Source of the DNA: Psococerastis gibbosa
Lineage: Eukaryota > Arthropoda > Insecta > Psocodea > Psocidae
DNA length: 64,000 nucleotides
Reading direction: 5' to 3'
Assembly: GCA_963971405.1 (NCBI GenBank)
Contig: OZ020484.1
Span: forward strand, 52,997,151 to 53,061,150
The notes under the pieces were generated by a model. That model made no database searches. It was given only the letters and a program-made list of their open reading frames with translations, and was not told the origin of the DNA. Both the position numbers and the translations under genes were made by a program. This document shows, one piece after another, positions 1 to 11,700 of the stretch. Position 1 is the first letter of the stretch, and the number at the start of each line of letters is the position of its first letter.

Positions 1-271
1 CTGCTAACTTTACTGTACTCCTCTCTGAAACCCCCTTCGTAAGAAATATGAGTCAATTAGGTAGAGTTACTGTCTATATAATTAACTGGCGTTAAAAGCT
101 TTCGACGCTTAAATGTATAAAATGGGAACAGAAAGGTAAAAGAAAATATATCATCTATATTATTCAATCCCGAAATCCCAGGTGAAAAAATTATGCAGGA
201 TCTCCAATCCCGGGATTGCGACCTCTATATAGACTGCAGGGCTATGTATATTTAGGTACTATCCCCAAACT

Positions 272-1967
272 ATGACTAAGTTTATAGCTGAGCTGTTGTT
301 TGCGAATTTGACTACAGGCCTCAGCTACAGCCCGTACAGCCGCTCGCACACTCCGGACCTCTCTAAATGTCCCCCGGGACCCCCCGACAGCGTCCTCACC
401 ACAATAGACTTCACCCCCGTGCTGGGAGCCTTTCAGCCCTACGGTCTTAGAGGCAACAGCGAACTAGAATATAAAGCTGGTAAGTCAAAATCATTACATG
501 ACCAGTTTTGCATAGAAAGACACCGTTGAGTCGTTGACGCTACCCGTTTGGCTGAGGAAGTGAAAGGACCCCTGGGGCTCACCCCTAGCCGTAGCGACGG
601 AACAATAACGAACTACGCGGTGTATCAGGAATTTTGCGAGAAACTAGTAGGCTGGGGTCTATGTGCAGGCGGCCCCTTATATAGTTGTCCACGATATAGG
701 CTTCGACTGTGTTTATAATATCATCTCAGAAATATGATGCCACTATACGAAAGCAAACAAGACAACAGCAACCAACAAAACACCTTCATCACATTGCATT
801 GTAATGTTCAGCATTTAAGAAAGACTAATTTTGCAGGAAGAATATATATGAATATGAACCCTCTACTAGTCCCAGGATCTGGATTATGCACACGAAGAAC
901 AAGAGGAGAAAAGAAAGCAATCCCTGATGAACAGAAAGATGACAAATATTTTGAAAGAAGAAAAAGGAACAATCAGGCTGCCAAAAAATCAAGGGATGCC
1001 AGGAAAATTAGAGAGGATCAGGTGAGAATCTTGAAACTCACATCATATATAGGGTATAGGGCCGACAGGCAATTTTTTTTTCGGGACCATATTCTCAAAG
1101 AGGCCGTGACAATCGAATTTTCAAGGAATGAAGTGGACGTTCCTTAAAGAACTTTTATAGAAGTAGGCATACTTGTAGGGGCCGATTGAATCTCGTTATC
1201 AATTTTAACTGTAAATTTGACGCTTGGTAGATGAGGCAACCGACATTTACCATCGAAATCTGACTAATTTCTACCAATAAGTGTGGGCGGGTCCGGTTGT
1301 CTCTTGAAGAGCTACGGACTTAATAAGATAAGATAATCGGACCACCCCCCATGACCTTTTTTTACATCTAATTTCCCATGAAATGTCGATTATAGAGCCA
1401 TAAAAGCGTGACTGTTAAATGGAAGAAATTCTCCTCTACAGTTGGACACATAGTAGCCTGAGGTACTATTACTATAGATGACACTAACACAGCTCGGTCA
1501 GTTTTTCAATGCGTGAAAAAAATGCAAGGATAGGCGCACGCCTTCAAAAACTGTGGACAAACCTTGTTAGTGCCGGCTACCTACTATGTACCACAATTCA
1601 GAGGAGTATTTCTCCTACCTCATATGGTATCTCATTTATGGCTTCATGATTGATATCCCTAATTGAATTTGATTTGGTAGAAAATCAAATACACGGTACA
1701 TATGAACTAGCATAGGGCGCAGACTGAATTACTTTAATACGTTTACAGGTTGCCATGAAAGCGACATTCCTAGAACACGAGAACGCCATGCTCCGAGCGC
1801 AGCTGCTCACCATGAGGGAAGAGACACAGGCACTCCGGAGACTTCTCCTCCTCTACAGGAAACCTGACTCAGCCACAGCAGGCGCAACAGACGTCAAAGA
1901 CAGTGTGGTACCTACCTCGACGTCTCCCATGGAGCGTCACCGCCTGGCGAAGGTGGGCTTTGAATAA
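272..1967 (+). CDS. CES-2/PAR-type bZIP transcription factor (3' exons)
   Basis: Nuclear DNA-binding factor of the PAR/CES-2/giant bZIP group. I see three coding exons. The first is open from about 272 (the true 5' edge may be the acceptor ending at 317) to 479, donor GTAAGT. The second is 870 or 876 to 1021, donor GTGAGA. The third is 1749 to 1967. The phases agree (1, then 0). Exon 1 encodes a Pro/Ser-rich segment (PDSVLTTIDFTP). Exon 2 carries a basic region with KDDKYFERRKRNNQAAKKSR then DARKIREDQ, where the family has KDDKYWARRRKNNMAAKRSR. Exon 3 opens with VAMKATFLEHENAMLRAQL, the leucine zipper, followed by a short Ser/Thr/Pro tail. CG7786/ces-2-like proteins are the nearest relatives I recall. 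Two in-frame acceptors six bases apart (868-869 and 874-875) could give isoforms. The 5' end of the gene probably lies outside the window. It is convergent with ALG12. Confidence 0.85.
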
Positions 1968-1968
1968 A
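1963..1968 (+). promoter_or_regulatory. Poly(A) signal overlapping the bZIP stop codon
   Basis: AATAAA at 1963-1968 contains the TAA stop codon (1965-1967) of the bZIP gene. If it is used, the 3' UTR would be only about 20-30 bases. A later signal is also possible, so use is inferred. Confidence 0.4.
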
Positions 1969-2146
1969 CAATGGCTATAAAGACAAAGCGCAAGACTGGC
2001 CTCATCACCAATTAAAACTCGAAAATAATTAGGAAACTAAGACTCTCTTAAGGAAACCTTGGGGATTACTGAGCTGGCATTAAGCGAATGAGCAGGGTGA
2101 GAAATAACACAAGTGGCCAATCTCACGTCGTTAAAATCGTTAAAAG

Positions 2147-2365
2147 GACATGTAGCGTAGTGGTACGGACTCTGACTTTCACCCGAAAGGTTGTTGGTTC
2201 GAGTCCCACAATGGCTACATTTTCTGGCCATGCTTCGGAGGGCATGTAAAGCAGGCGGTCCCGGGCCTTCCTAGTTGAGTGTAAGAGAGGGCTTTACAGC
2301 CCTAACTCCGCTGGTTGGCTTAGTAATAGAAACAATAAAAAGCCCTTATTACTATTATTATAAAA
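2147..2365 (+). repeat. tRNA-Glu-derived SINE, near full length
   Basis: The head (about 2150-2222) is tRNA-like. It has an A-box-like TAGCGTAGTGGTA, an anticodon-loop-like CTTTCAC (TTC, Glu) and a perfect B box, GGTTCGAGTCC. It is followed by an unrelated body (motif AAAGCAGGCGGTCCCGGG) and a TTA-rich tail. A second copy lies at 41117-41304 on the other strand, and body fragments lie near 38.2 and 39.3 kb. The acceptor stem does not pair fully, so this is a SINE and not a working tRNA gene. Confidence 0.75.
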
Positions 2366-2740
2366 GGAAACATTTGGGGTATGCTTCCTCTCTTATAGTA
2401 ATAGTAATCCGATAACTATGCCAATTCCATGAAATCTTGTTGCAAGACCATTGAACAAATGTATATTCAGAGGAAATTTCATTTACATACAAGCATCAGA
2501 TTAAACTTCGCCTCCGTGTTAGTATTATTTTTCTTATTCAGCTCATATCTGAGTGTCTGACACTTCTACCTAAACAGTCTAAACGTTGCAATATATGTGA
2601 GATGGAGAAAATAAGAACGATAAATTCATAGAATTCAACATTTTATAGAAGCCTCTTTCAGTAATCACAACCATACAGGTATTAAGTAAAATTAAAACAA
2701 GTCAACAAAATATTATATTATAAGCCAACAATGACAAGGC

Positions 2741-5700
2741 TTAATTTTCTTCAATATTTTCGTTGGTTACTGGTTTATTTTTACTTTTTGGGCGCTTTTT
2801 AACTGTGTGTTCTTCAACAGGTGAACCATAATCATTCCGCCCATTTTGTTGGCTAAATGAGTCACTGAATACAATCTTTTTATAATCCCCAAGTATTGTC
2901 TTTAGAACTTTTTTAATTTCTTGTATATCTAAATCAGACTCGTCAGAATTTAAGTTTCCTAATTTTTTCAAATCATTTAATATTTCAGGCTCGAGAATAG
3001 CTTCTTCAATTTTTTTCGATTCGGTATCATCCTTCATTATTTTGTCTTCGATTTGTTGAATTAAATCGTTTAAAGTTTCAGGCTGGGCATTTTCGCTCTT
3101 ATCTTCCGAAGGCATAGCTATAAGATCGTCATCAACTAGTTTGCCATCATATTCAGGATTGTTCGCCTTGTCCATCTCATTGTACAGTTCCTGCTCATCG
3201 TCTAATTCATCCATTCCGGAAGTCTCGGCCATAATGGTTTCAATGCTATCAATGCCATCTAACTCAACGTATTTTTTAACTAAATCATCCGGTTTAGTTT
3301 CAACTAATTTCTGTTCAATGTCTACATCATTGACCTCTGGTAAGGACTCTTCACTAAAATTATTTTCTACGTCAAAATCTTCCTCTGTAAGACCTTCGTC
3401 TACAATAGCTTTTTCAGTACCGAGTTGAGCCTCCATATTCTTAACAGTTTCAATATCAGGCACATAAAAATTAGGCTTTCGTTCAAGAATAAATAAAAAG
3501 GGCTTGGTTTTAATTCTGACGGGAGGAAAGAAGTTGTAGTTAATGGAAACTTCTGAGAAACCATCAATAGATTTAAGAGTGTGATGCGTCTTACCGTATG
3601 GTTTCAAGTTAGCTGAGTACTTGCTCTTTGCTTCAACTATAAGATGTGTAAACTGTATACTCTCACGGCTTCCTCGAGTTAGATTTTCTTCCTTTGAGTA
3701 TCTGAAAGTACAAGCTATAAAAGAACTCGTACAAGCTACTAATACTAGGCTAAACCAGGATTGCGCCTGTTTCAACGTATATTCATACGTCAATGTGGAA
3801 TTAACACCACTTATGCCGGACGCTAACGTCGTTAACGCAGGACGTTAGGGGAGGACCCAACGTACCACTGGACCTCCCTTCATCAATCACAGCTATTCAA
3901 AAATAAGAAAGCATTTGATAATATGAAGAATCCGGGCTGATCTGAAGGAGTACTTTCAAATGTTTTGCAAATATTTGTGGTCAACAAAGTCAGTGGCACT
4001 ACGTAGGTCTCTAAGATAGTATTTTGAAGACTCTGAAGACACTCCTACTTACTCACATAAAAAGTATGGACCTAAATTTTTGCAGCCCTAGCACTATCGT
4101 AAAAGAATACCTTACCCGGGAATCAGTGTTAATTATCTCATATAAATTTAAATTAACGGGAGTAAGGACTGACAACAATTAAATACCAAATTGTTGTTTT
4201 TTTTAACAGAGATTAACTTCTGTTCACCGTTGCATTTGTCAGACGTAGGCGGTAAACGGAGAATTTTTATCACGTGATAAAAGAACTGGTACCAGTTGAA
4301 CCCGTACATGCTTTCTTATTTATCAATCGGAAAACTTTCTAATTATATAGAAAAGAAGAATACAAAAAGAATTATATAATCGGTTGACATCTTCCGCATA
4401 GCCTCTGAAGTCTGACGAAATTTGAAAATAATTCTTTTTTGCAGTAGTTTTTTTTTTTCAACTTGAATTTCCCGTTTTGTAATAGAGCCTAGGTAAACAT
4501 GGTGTTCTAATTTGGTTTCTAAAGGCCAGTAGATATCTTCCGGTTACACATAAGCCCATAAAATAATCCAAAATATTGAGACTTTCACATTTATACGAGT
4601 TAAAAAAATATATATATATCTTTAGGATACTTTTTTTAACGTACTACCAGTAGTTACATTATTTTTTATTCTGACCTCAAGAATATTGTGTTTTATTATC
4701 TTTCACATATATCACCAACTTCTGGTCGGGCAATGACCCCAATACTATGGAAAAACAGTACCCTTCAAAAAGGTGACATGACCAATAATAACGGTATTAA
4801 AGGACATGGTACTATACTTTTTAACTTGCACTATATTTAGAAGGGTTTTTTAACCATTTCCTATGTTTAAATTTCCGATATCTCGGGGGGGGGGGGGGGG
4901 GGGGTGTCCAGCTGACGTCACACTGGAGGTGAGGTATATTCTATATAGGTCAGACCAACACATTACCACACAGCAATAATGGCAGGACCCGCAATGCCTT
5001 TGAACGTAAATTTTCTATCAATTTTTAAAAAGAAACATTTTTGCACAAAACCAAATAGTTTTTTTGGGAAAGCAACCTGTCCGGTTTCATTACTCAATTT
5101 AACACATAAAATCAGGGACGGATCCTTGGGGGGGGCGGTCGCCCCCCCCCCCCCTGAGAAAAATAGCTTTATACTAGATAGAATGGACTTTTGAAGGAAA
5201 TGAAGAGAAATTGTTACTCAAGTAAGGGAAACGCGATATTTTTCAGGTCACCGCCCCCCCCCCCCCGAAAACTTTTTCTGAAACCGTCCCTGCATAAAAT
5301 ATGCCTGAAGGTATAAATCATTGATAGAAAGGTTTCGCAGAAAAATTATTTTTTCATCATTTTTCATGAAAATTGAGTTATTTTTATTTTTTTACTACCA
5401 GAAAAAACTACTATATCAAGGGGCAAGCGACCCTTCGCATTTTATTAACATTAATAACGACTAAAATATATGTGAATTTAAAAGAAATCGTTGGAACCAT
5501 TTTTGAGAAATAATTTTTTTAGACGTTATTTTGGAGTTTTTTGAGAATAAAACCCCCCCAAATACAGTTAGCCCCAAATAAATAGAAATTGTCTCGAGGT
5601 ATGATCTTTGTGAACCTACATGCCAAATTTAATCTAAATCGACCGAGTAGTTTGTCCAGAAATCGATGAACAGACAGACAGACATTTCGTAAAAACAACT

Positions 5701-8700
5701 TTTTTTGGTTCATGGGACCTCAAAACGTGTAAATCCGTTGAAATCTCGGAATCGGAAATTTGGACCATCACAAAGCTTTCCTTATACTGTGTATAAATTG
5801 GAAAGCAATAATGCGTTTTGACTAAATGTTCCATGCATATGAGATATCCTTTTGGCCCTCCTTCCAAATGTAATGAAATGGTAATTGTATATACTATAGG
5901 TATATACTTGGAGAAAAATACAAAATGTATTATTATCCCCTGCACAATAATTTTGTTAAACTACATGCCTTATTGAATCGAAATCAGTCGAGAAGGTTGG
6001 TCAGCAATAATTGAAAATTAATTTCAAAAAGTGCAAGTTAGTTTTTACGCCGGGTTGAAACGGGCTACATGCTCCCCCCGGGTAAGTTATTCTCTTGCGT
6101 CCGTGCTAAACCTGCAGATTGTAGGTGTCTTGTCATACCTCCAAAGAGGATTGAGTTCTGTAAACCGCGTAACTCCGGTCTGTGCTGCTAAATTTTCAAT
6201 GTGGACATAGGCCGGCACATCGGCTGGAACCAACTGGTGGAGCGTCGAGATGGCCACGCCCCCGGGATAGTTGACCCCGGCCACCGTCACGAGGAAGATT
6301 GTGAAGCTTGCGTTAACAGCGAGGTGTGCAGCGGCGCCAAAACCCGCAAGTAGGTGCAACGAAGACTTGTGACGGTTATTCCACCTAAAAAAGTGCATTT
6401 CTTACTAAAAATACATTATGAGATCGGTTTAACAAAATCATGCTTCTATCAGGGGTTGCCGTCGGTATCGCTCAAGTCATGAAGAGTATGCCCTTTCGGC
6501 AGGAGAATAACTATGATAAAAGGCGTTCAAGGCAACAAGTGGTAAAACAATATACATACTAGGATAAATGGTATACAAGCTCCATAAAATCAATGGATTT
6601 TCATAGACATTGATGAATTGCATCGTTACCCAACCTACAGTAGAAACGGCCACAATGGTTGGGTTTCATTAATTGTTTAAACTATGTTTTTATGATGGGT
6701 TATAAAAGGGGTGCAAACTAGAAATTTGACAAGTAAAGCAAGTCAATAAACGAACTTACTATGGTATTTTATGTTTATTTCTTTTATTCTTATTTCTATT
6801 TAAATATTGGTAGGATGCATGTTAGCAAATGCGGATTGTGGACAGACGGCTTCACACGAAGAGGAAGTGTGAAATAGTACCATAATGAGGCAGTGGTCTC
6901 TGAATATTTGTGCATGTACACTTGCACAACCTTTGGAATACACAATCCTTTTTATGGAGTTCCCCATTAGTTGTATTAAATTAATAAACTACGGTAACGA
7001 ATTAAAAATTAACTTACAATCTTTGACATGCAGCAGCGGCAGCTAAATTAAACAAAGGGTATGTGTAAATAATAAACCGAAGTTCTTTATGAGGGAGAAA
7101 TGAGAAGGCCAGCACGAAGAGAAAGCCGGCCACCACAAGACGACGAATTCTCGACTCAAAGAATAAGCCAAGTGGAACAAACAATATTGACGTGCCTAAG
7201 CCGCGAGGTAGCGCAGAATAGAAGTACCATAGGAATGGTGACGTCTGGGTTCATTGATTAAGGCTTATACTATTATTTTTATTTTTTATTTATTTATTTT
7301 TAATCATAACGCAACGCCCTTTGGGGCTTACGCGGTGTATGTTTATGTGGAATGTGGTGTGCATTATTGTCGTTCGGCAAACTGCTATAAGCGCGCTAGA
7401 CAACGAGTTGCTCAGGTACCGTCTACAACAGTTTGCCTTTGTCTATTGTACGATTGTTCGGCATAATGGGTTAAGGGTTTTCACAGATTTTTAAAGATAG
7501 TTGACTGGAATAGAAGCGGGAGTGTGTGTTGGCGTAAAGTAGTTGTGTCTGTAAGAATATTGCTCATAGAGGAGTTATTGAGGAAGGTGCGGGAGCAAGC
7601 ATACATAAGACAGACAAGGAGCAGTTGTTGTATATCCAGTGGTACCTGACATGTTGGACACATAGGAGGCGGGGAACCTGTCATCAAGTGCCCATGGGTC
7701 AGCCTTGTATGCCCAATAAGCAGTCGTGTTATTAATACTTCCTACGTGCGGCTAAGGTTTATGTCAACCGACTCTTTCCCTACATGAGGTCTCATGGCCC
7801 TAAGTTTATTAAGTAAAAATTCCGGAGTCTCCCAGTGATTTTGCCATCTTTGTAACATAATTCTGGTACAGTTAGTCTTAAAATCACTAGGAGAAAAATA
7901 CGGATAACGTGGAGAGGGGATCGCAGCCGCTGCTTGGGCAGCCCGGTCTGCTTTGTTGTTGCTTGGGATTCCTGCATGAGATGGCACCCATAAAAATTTA
8001 AATTCGGAATTGATGGAGTTCCGAATTGTTGTTATAAATTGGTCTTATCTAACTGGTTAACAGAGGAAATAAGGCTAGGAGATATTATAATATTATAAAA
8101 GGATACACCCCACTGCGAAGACTTATTTAAGACGGCATTGAAGTAGAAGACTTCCGCTTCCGGCCAGACAGGACGCTGCCAAAACACAGAATCAATTACC
8201 ACAGTAGCTGCAATTAAACCTATGCCGGTAGGAGTGGCGATCTTGACTACTCTGAAAACACATTAATATACTATTTCAAATTTGATTATATCAAATAGCC
8301 CAACCTTTAAATCCCACCCTAATTACGTTAAATTCGGCATACAGTTTGGTTAGATGAAGTTGTGAAAGAGAAGGTATCGACAATTTGGACATCACTAATA
8401 GGGAAATAGTGCAGAGTCACAAATTCCGCTGACAAATTAAGATTATTAATATCAAAGTGATTAATACCCCTAATAGCATCCTAAGGAAAAATTATTCCCA
8501 AGGATTCAACTCTTTTGCTGGTACAAATAGGTTAGGATTTAACGGAAATTAATTAACAATGATTTCTTAACAATACCATTAACTTACTCAAGAACTGTAG
8601 TTTTTCTGTCATACAACTGAATCAGTAAGATAATGCCAAGTAGAATAGCCAATTCTGCTCGAAACCAAACAATAGCAGCTCCAGAAAACAACAGAAACCA

Positions 8701-11700
8701 TTTTGATCCCCCAGGGCGGAGGGCAGCACTCAGGGCGACAAGAACTAACGGCAGGGCCACGATGTTGGGCAGCGGCCGGCTGCAATAGTACAGCAAGTGG
8801 TACTGCGATGTTGTGATAGCGAGGAACCACCACGAGAATCTCGCACCCAACTGTGGTTTGAGTGAGCGGGAGAACAGAATGAGGCTAGCGGTCACCAATA
8901 AGCAGAGCGCTGTACGAACTGTAACCAAAACCTTTACAAAGTACAGGACAGGTTTGCATTACAATAGATAGACCTCTGACATATTTAAAAGAACCGGTTC
9001 GAGTTTACTCGAACATCCTTTCCAATCTATCATTAAGTAAACAAAAAATAACAAAAACATAGAGTTTTAGAAAAACTTGTTATAACAACCCGAATTAGTA
9101 AAACCCAAATAATCGTTAAGAAATTAACTTTGTCTAAGAAACCCACTTGTGTTAGTATAAAACCCTGAGCGCTTTCGGCAAGAACTGCCATCTACAGAGG
9201 GAAACCCACTAGCACAGTTACACCTTATCTGCGATTTGAGACTTGCCCAACTCGAGGAGAAGATGCAAATGTGACCAGGGAGAGGAAACCTTATTTGGGT
9301 TTTACTAATTCGGGTTGTTATAACAAGTTTTTCTAAAACTCTAAGTTTTTGTTATTTTTTGTTTATTAAAATGAAATACCACGAAGTCACGAGTAATCTA
9401 ATTATATATATCAATTAGTAGATAGAGATAATACGTAATTTCATGGTAAATAATTGTCATATGGTATATTTCGGATATCTCAGGGGGGGGGGGGTTATCC
9501 ATCTAACGTCAATAGAGGCGAGGTAAATTCTAGATACTGTAGGTCAGACCAACACATTACCACACAGTAATAATGGCAGGGAACGCAAAAGATGTGAGCG
9601 TGAATTTTCTACCATTTATTCAAAAAAACTTTTTTCACAAAGCCAAATACCTTTTCTGGAATGCAACCTGTTTGGTTTCGTTACTCAATTTAACACCTAA
9701 AACATGCATGAAGATAGAAATCATTGATAGAAAGGTTTCCCACAAAAATTATTTTTTAGTCATTTTTCATGAAAATTTAGTTGTTTTTATTTTTTTACCC
9801 CCAGAAGCAAACTATCAACGGGCAAGCGACCCCCCGTATTTTATTAACATTAATAACGACTACAATATATGTGAATTTAAACGAAATCGTTGAGCCGTTT
9901 TTGAGAAATAATTTTTTTAGACGTTTTTTGGAGTTTTTTTAGTATAAAACCCCCCAAATTGAGTCAGCCCTAAATAAATTTTTGTGAACCTGCGTGCTAA
10001 ATTTCATCAAAATCGACCGAGTAGTGGAAGGAGTGGAAATCGATGAACAGACAGAGTGACTGACAGACATTTCGTAAAAACCACTTTTTTGGGTTCCTCT
10101 GGGACAAAACGTGTAAATCCGTTGAAATCTCGGAATCGAAAATTTCGACCATCACAAAGCTTTCCTTATACTACGTATAAATTGGAAGGCAATAAAACTA
10201 ATTCAAGTTACTCGTATAGTTACTGTAGGTATATATGTATAAGCTAATTTTATGTGAGCAACATGGAAATTTTTTATTGTAGTTCCCTAAAATGTGTCCA
10301 CCGAACAAGTCAATAACTCCGAATATACTATATAAAATCGTCTCTTTTGTAACTTTGTAATATTTCCAACACATTATAATAAGAGTTCACTTTATAAAAA
10401 TATTAACATAAAAAACACAATATAAAAATGTATCGTCACGACCGGTTTCGACAGATTGTCATTCTCAAGTGAGCAGATAAAGCTTAAAAAAAACGAGTAA
10501 TTGCAAGTTATAAACATTAAGTCACGTTATAAATATAAATAAAAATATATTACATATACGATCCTGCAGCCAAGTCCAACAAAGGAGAATTGCTGATAAA
10601 CGTTATATCATTTAATAGGGGCTTATACCTTATTAAATGATGTTTTAACGTCTATCAGCAATTCACCTTTGTTGGACTTGGCAGCAGGATCGTATATGTA
10701 CTGTATTTATATTTATAATGTGACTTAATGTTTATAACTTGCAATTACTTGTTTTTATTTTAAGTTTTATCTGCTCACTTGAGAATGACAATCAGTCGTA
10801 ACCGGTCGCGGCGATATATTTTTTAATGTGTTTTTTAAGTAATATTCTTATAAAGTTAACTCTTATTATAATAAATAACCGCGAACTAATATAACAGAAA
10901 TAACAATTCAACTTTACTACCTATCCATTAGCCAAGTTAGCTTTAATTTAACAATACCCTGCGAAAAAGACAACTTACTCACCAACATACTGGGCTAATA
11001 ATTTGTTTCCCAAATTGAGAACGTCTATCAAGATGACGAAAGGCGAAGACACGAAAGCAAGTAGTATGGGTCCAATAAAGGTCCTCGGTACGACGCCAGG
11101 AAATTCAAGGTGATCGTACTATAATAAAACTTAAATTATCTTATCATATATTATTAAAAACCAATTAATTCTTGTAGACAACAATGAAAACATTCAGGTG
11201 AAACCTATTAAAACAGGCTTTTTGATTAAACGAAACATGTTTTGACTCAATTTGGCGGCTATTACCGTATTAATTACCATGGACCTATCTAGTATGGCCC
11301 TCTTAGAACAAATCAGTCTATTAATAATTATCAATTTTTTACACTAAATTGACTTTTAGCTAATGAGCAGAGGCGTAAAGTTTTAGAATGATGGCGGGGG
11401 CAAAACTAAGTAGACCTTATGACGTCGTCAGGTAGGATAAGGAAAAATTGAAAATATAAGAGCAGAACAGTAGGGTTTTACGCATTTTAATAGTTGTAAA
11501 GTATAGCTGTAGATTTTACAAAGCTAAAAAGGAATGCTTATATTCATGTTGTTGTTGTTTCTGTTGTTTCTAACGCCTGCTTTTAGCATTTCTGCTTTAA
11601 GCAACCCTGTCAGCCTGGCGGGGGGAGTGAGTCTGTTTGTTAACTTGAGGCACCCAAAGGGCAGACTCTTTCACCTCGGGGAAAGGGGAGTTGACTAACA

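Noticed and set aside
2150-2222. A functional tRNA-Glu gene
   Set aside because: The acceptor stem is imperfect and a SINE body and second copy follow.
3141-3848. Plus-strand open frames opposite ALG12 exon 7
   Set aside because: Antisense shadows of the Glu/Asp-rich coding sequence.
9573-9893. 106-codon open frame in family R copy 2 as a possible gene
   Set aside because: The frame is not kept in copies 1, 3 or 5, so it looks like chance.
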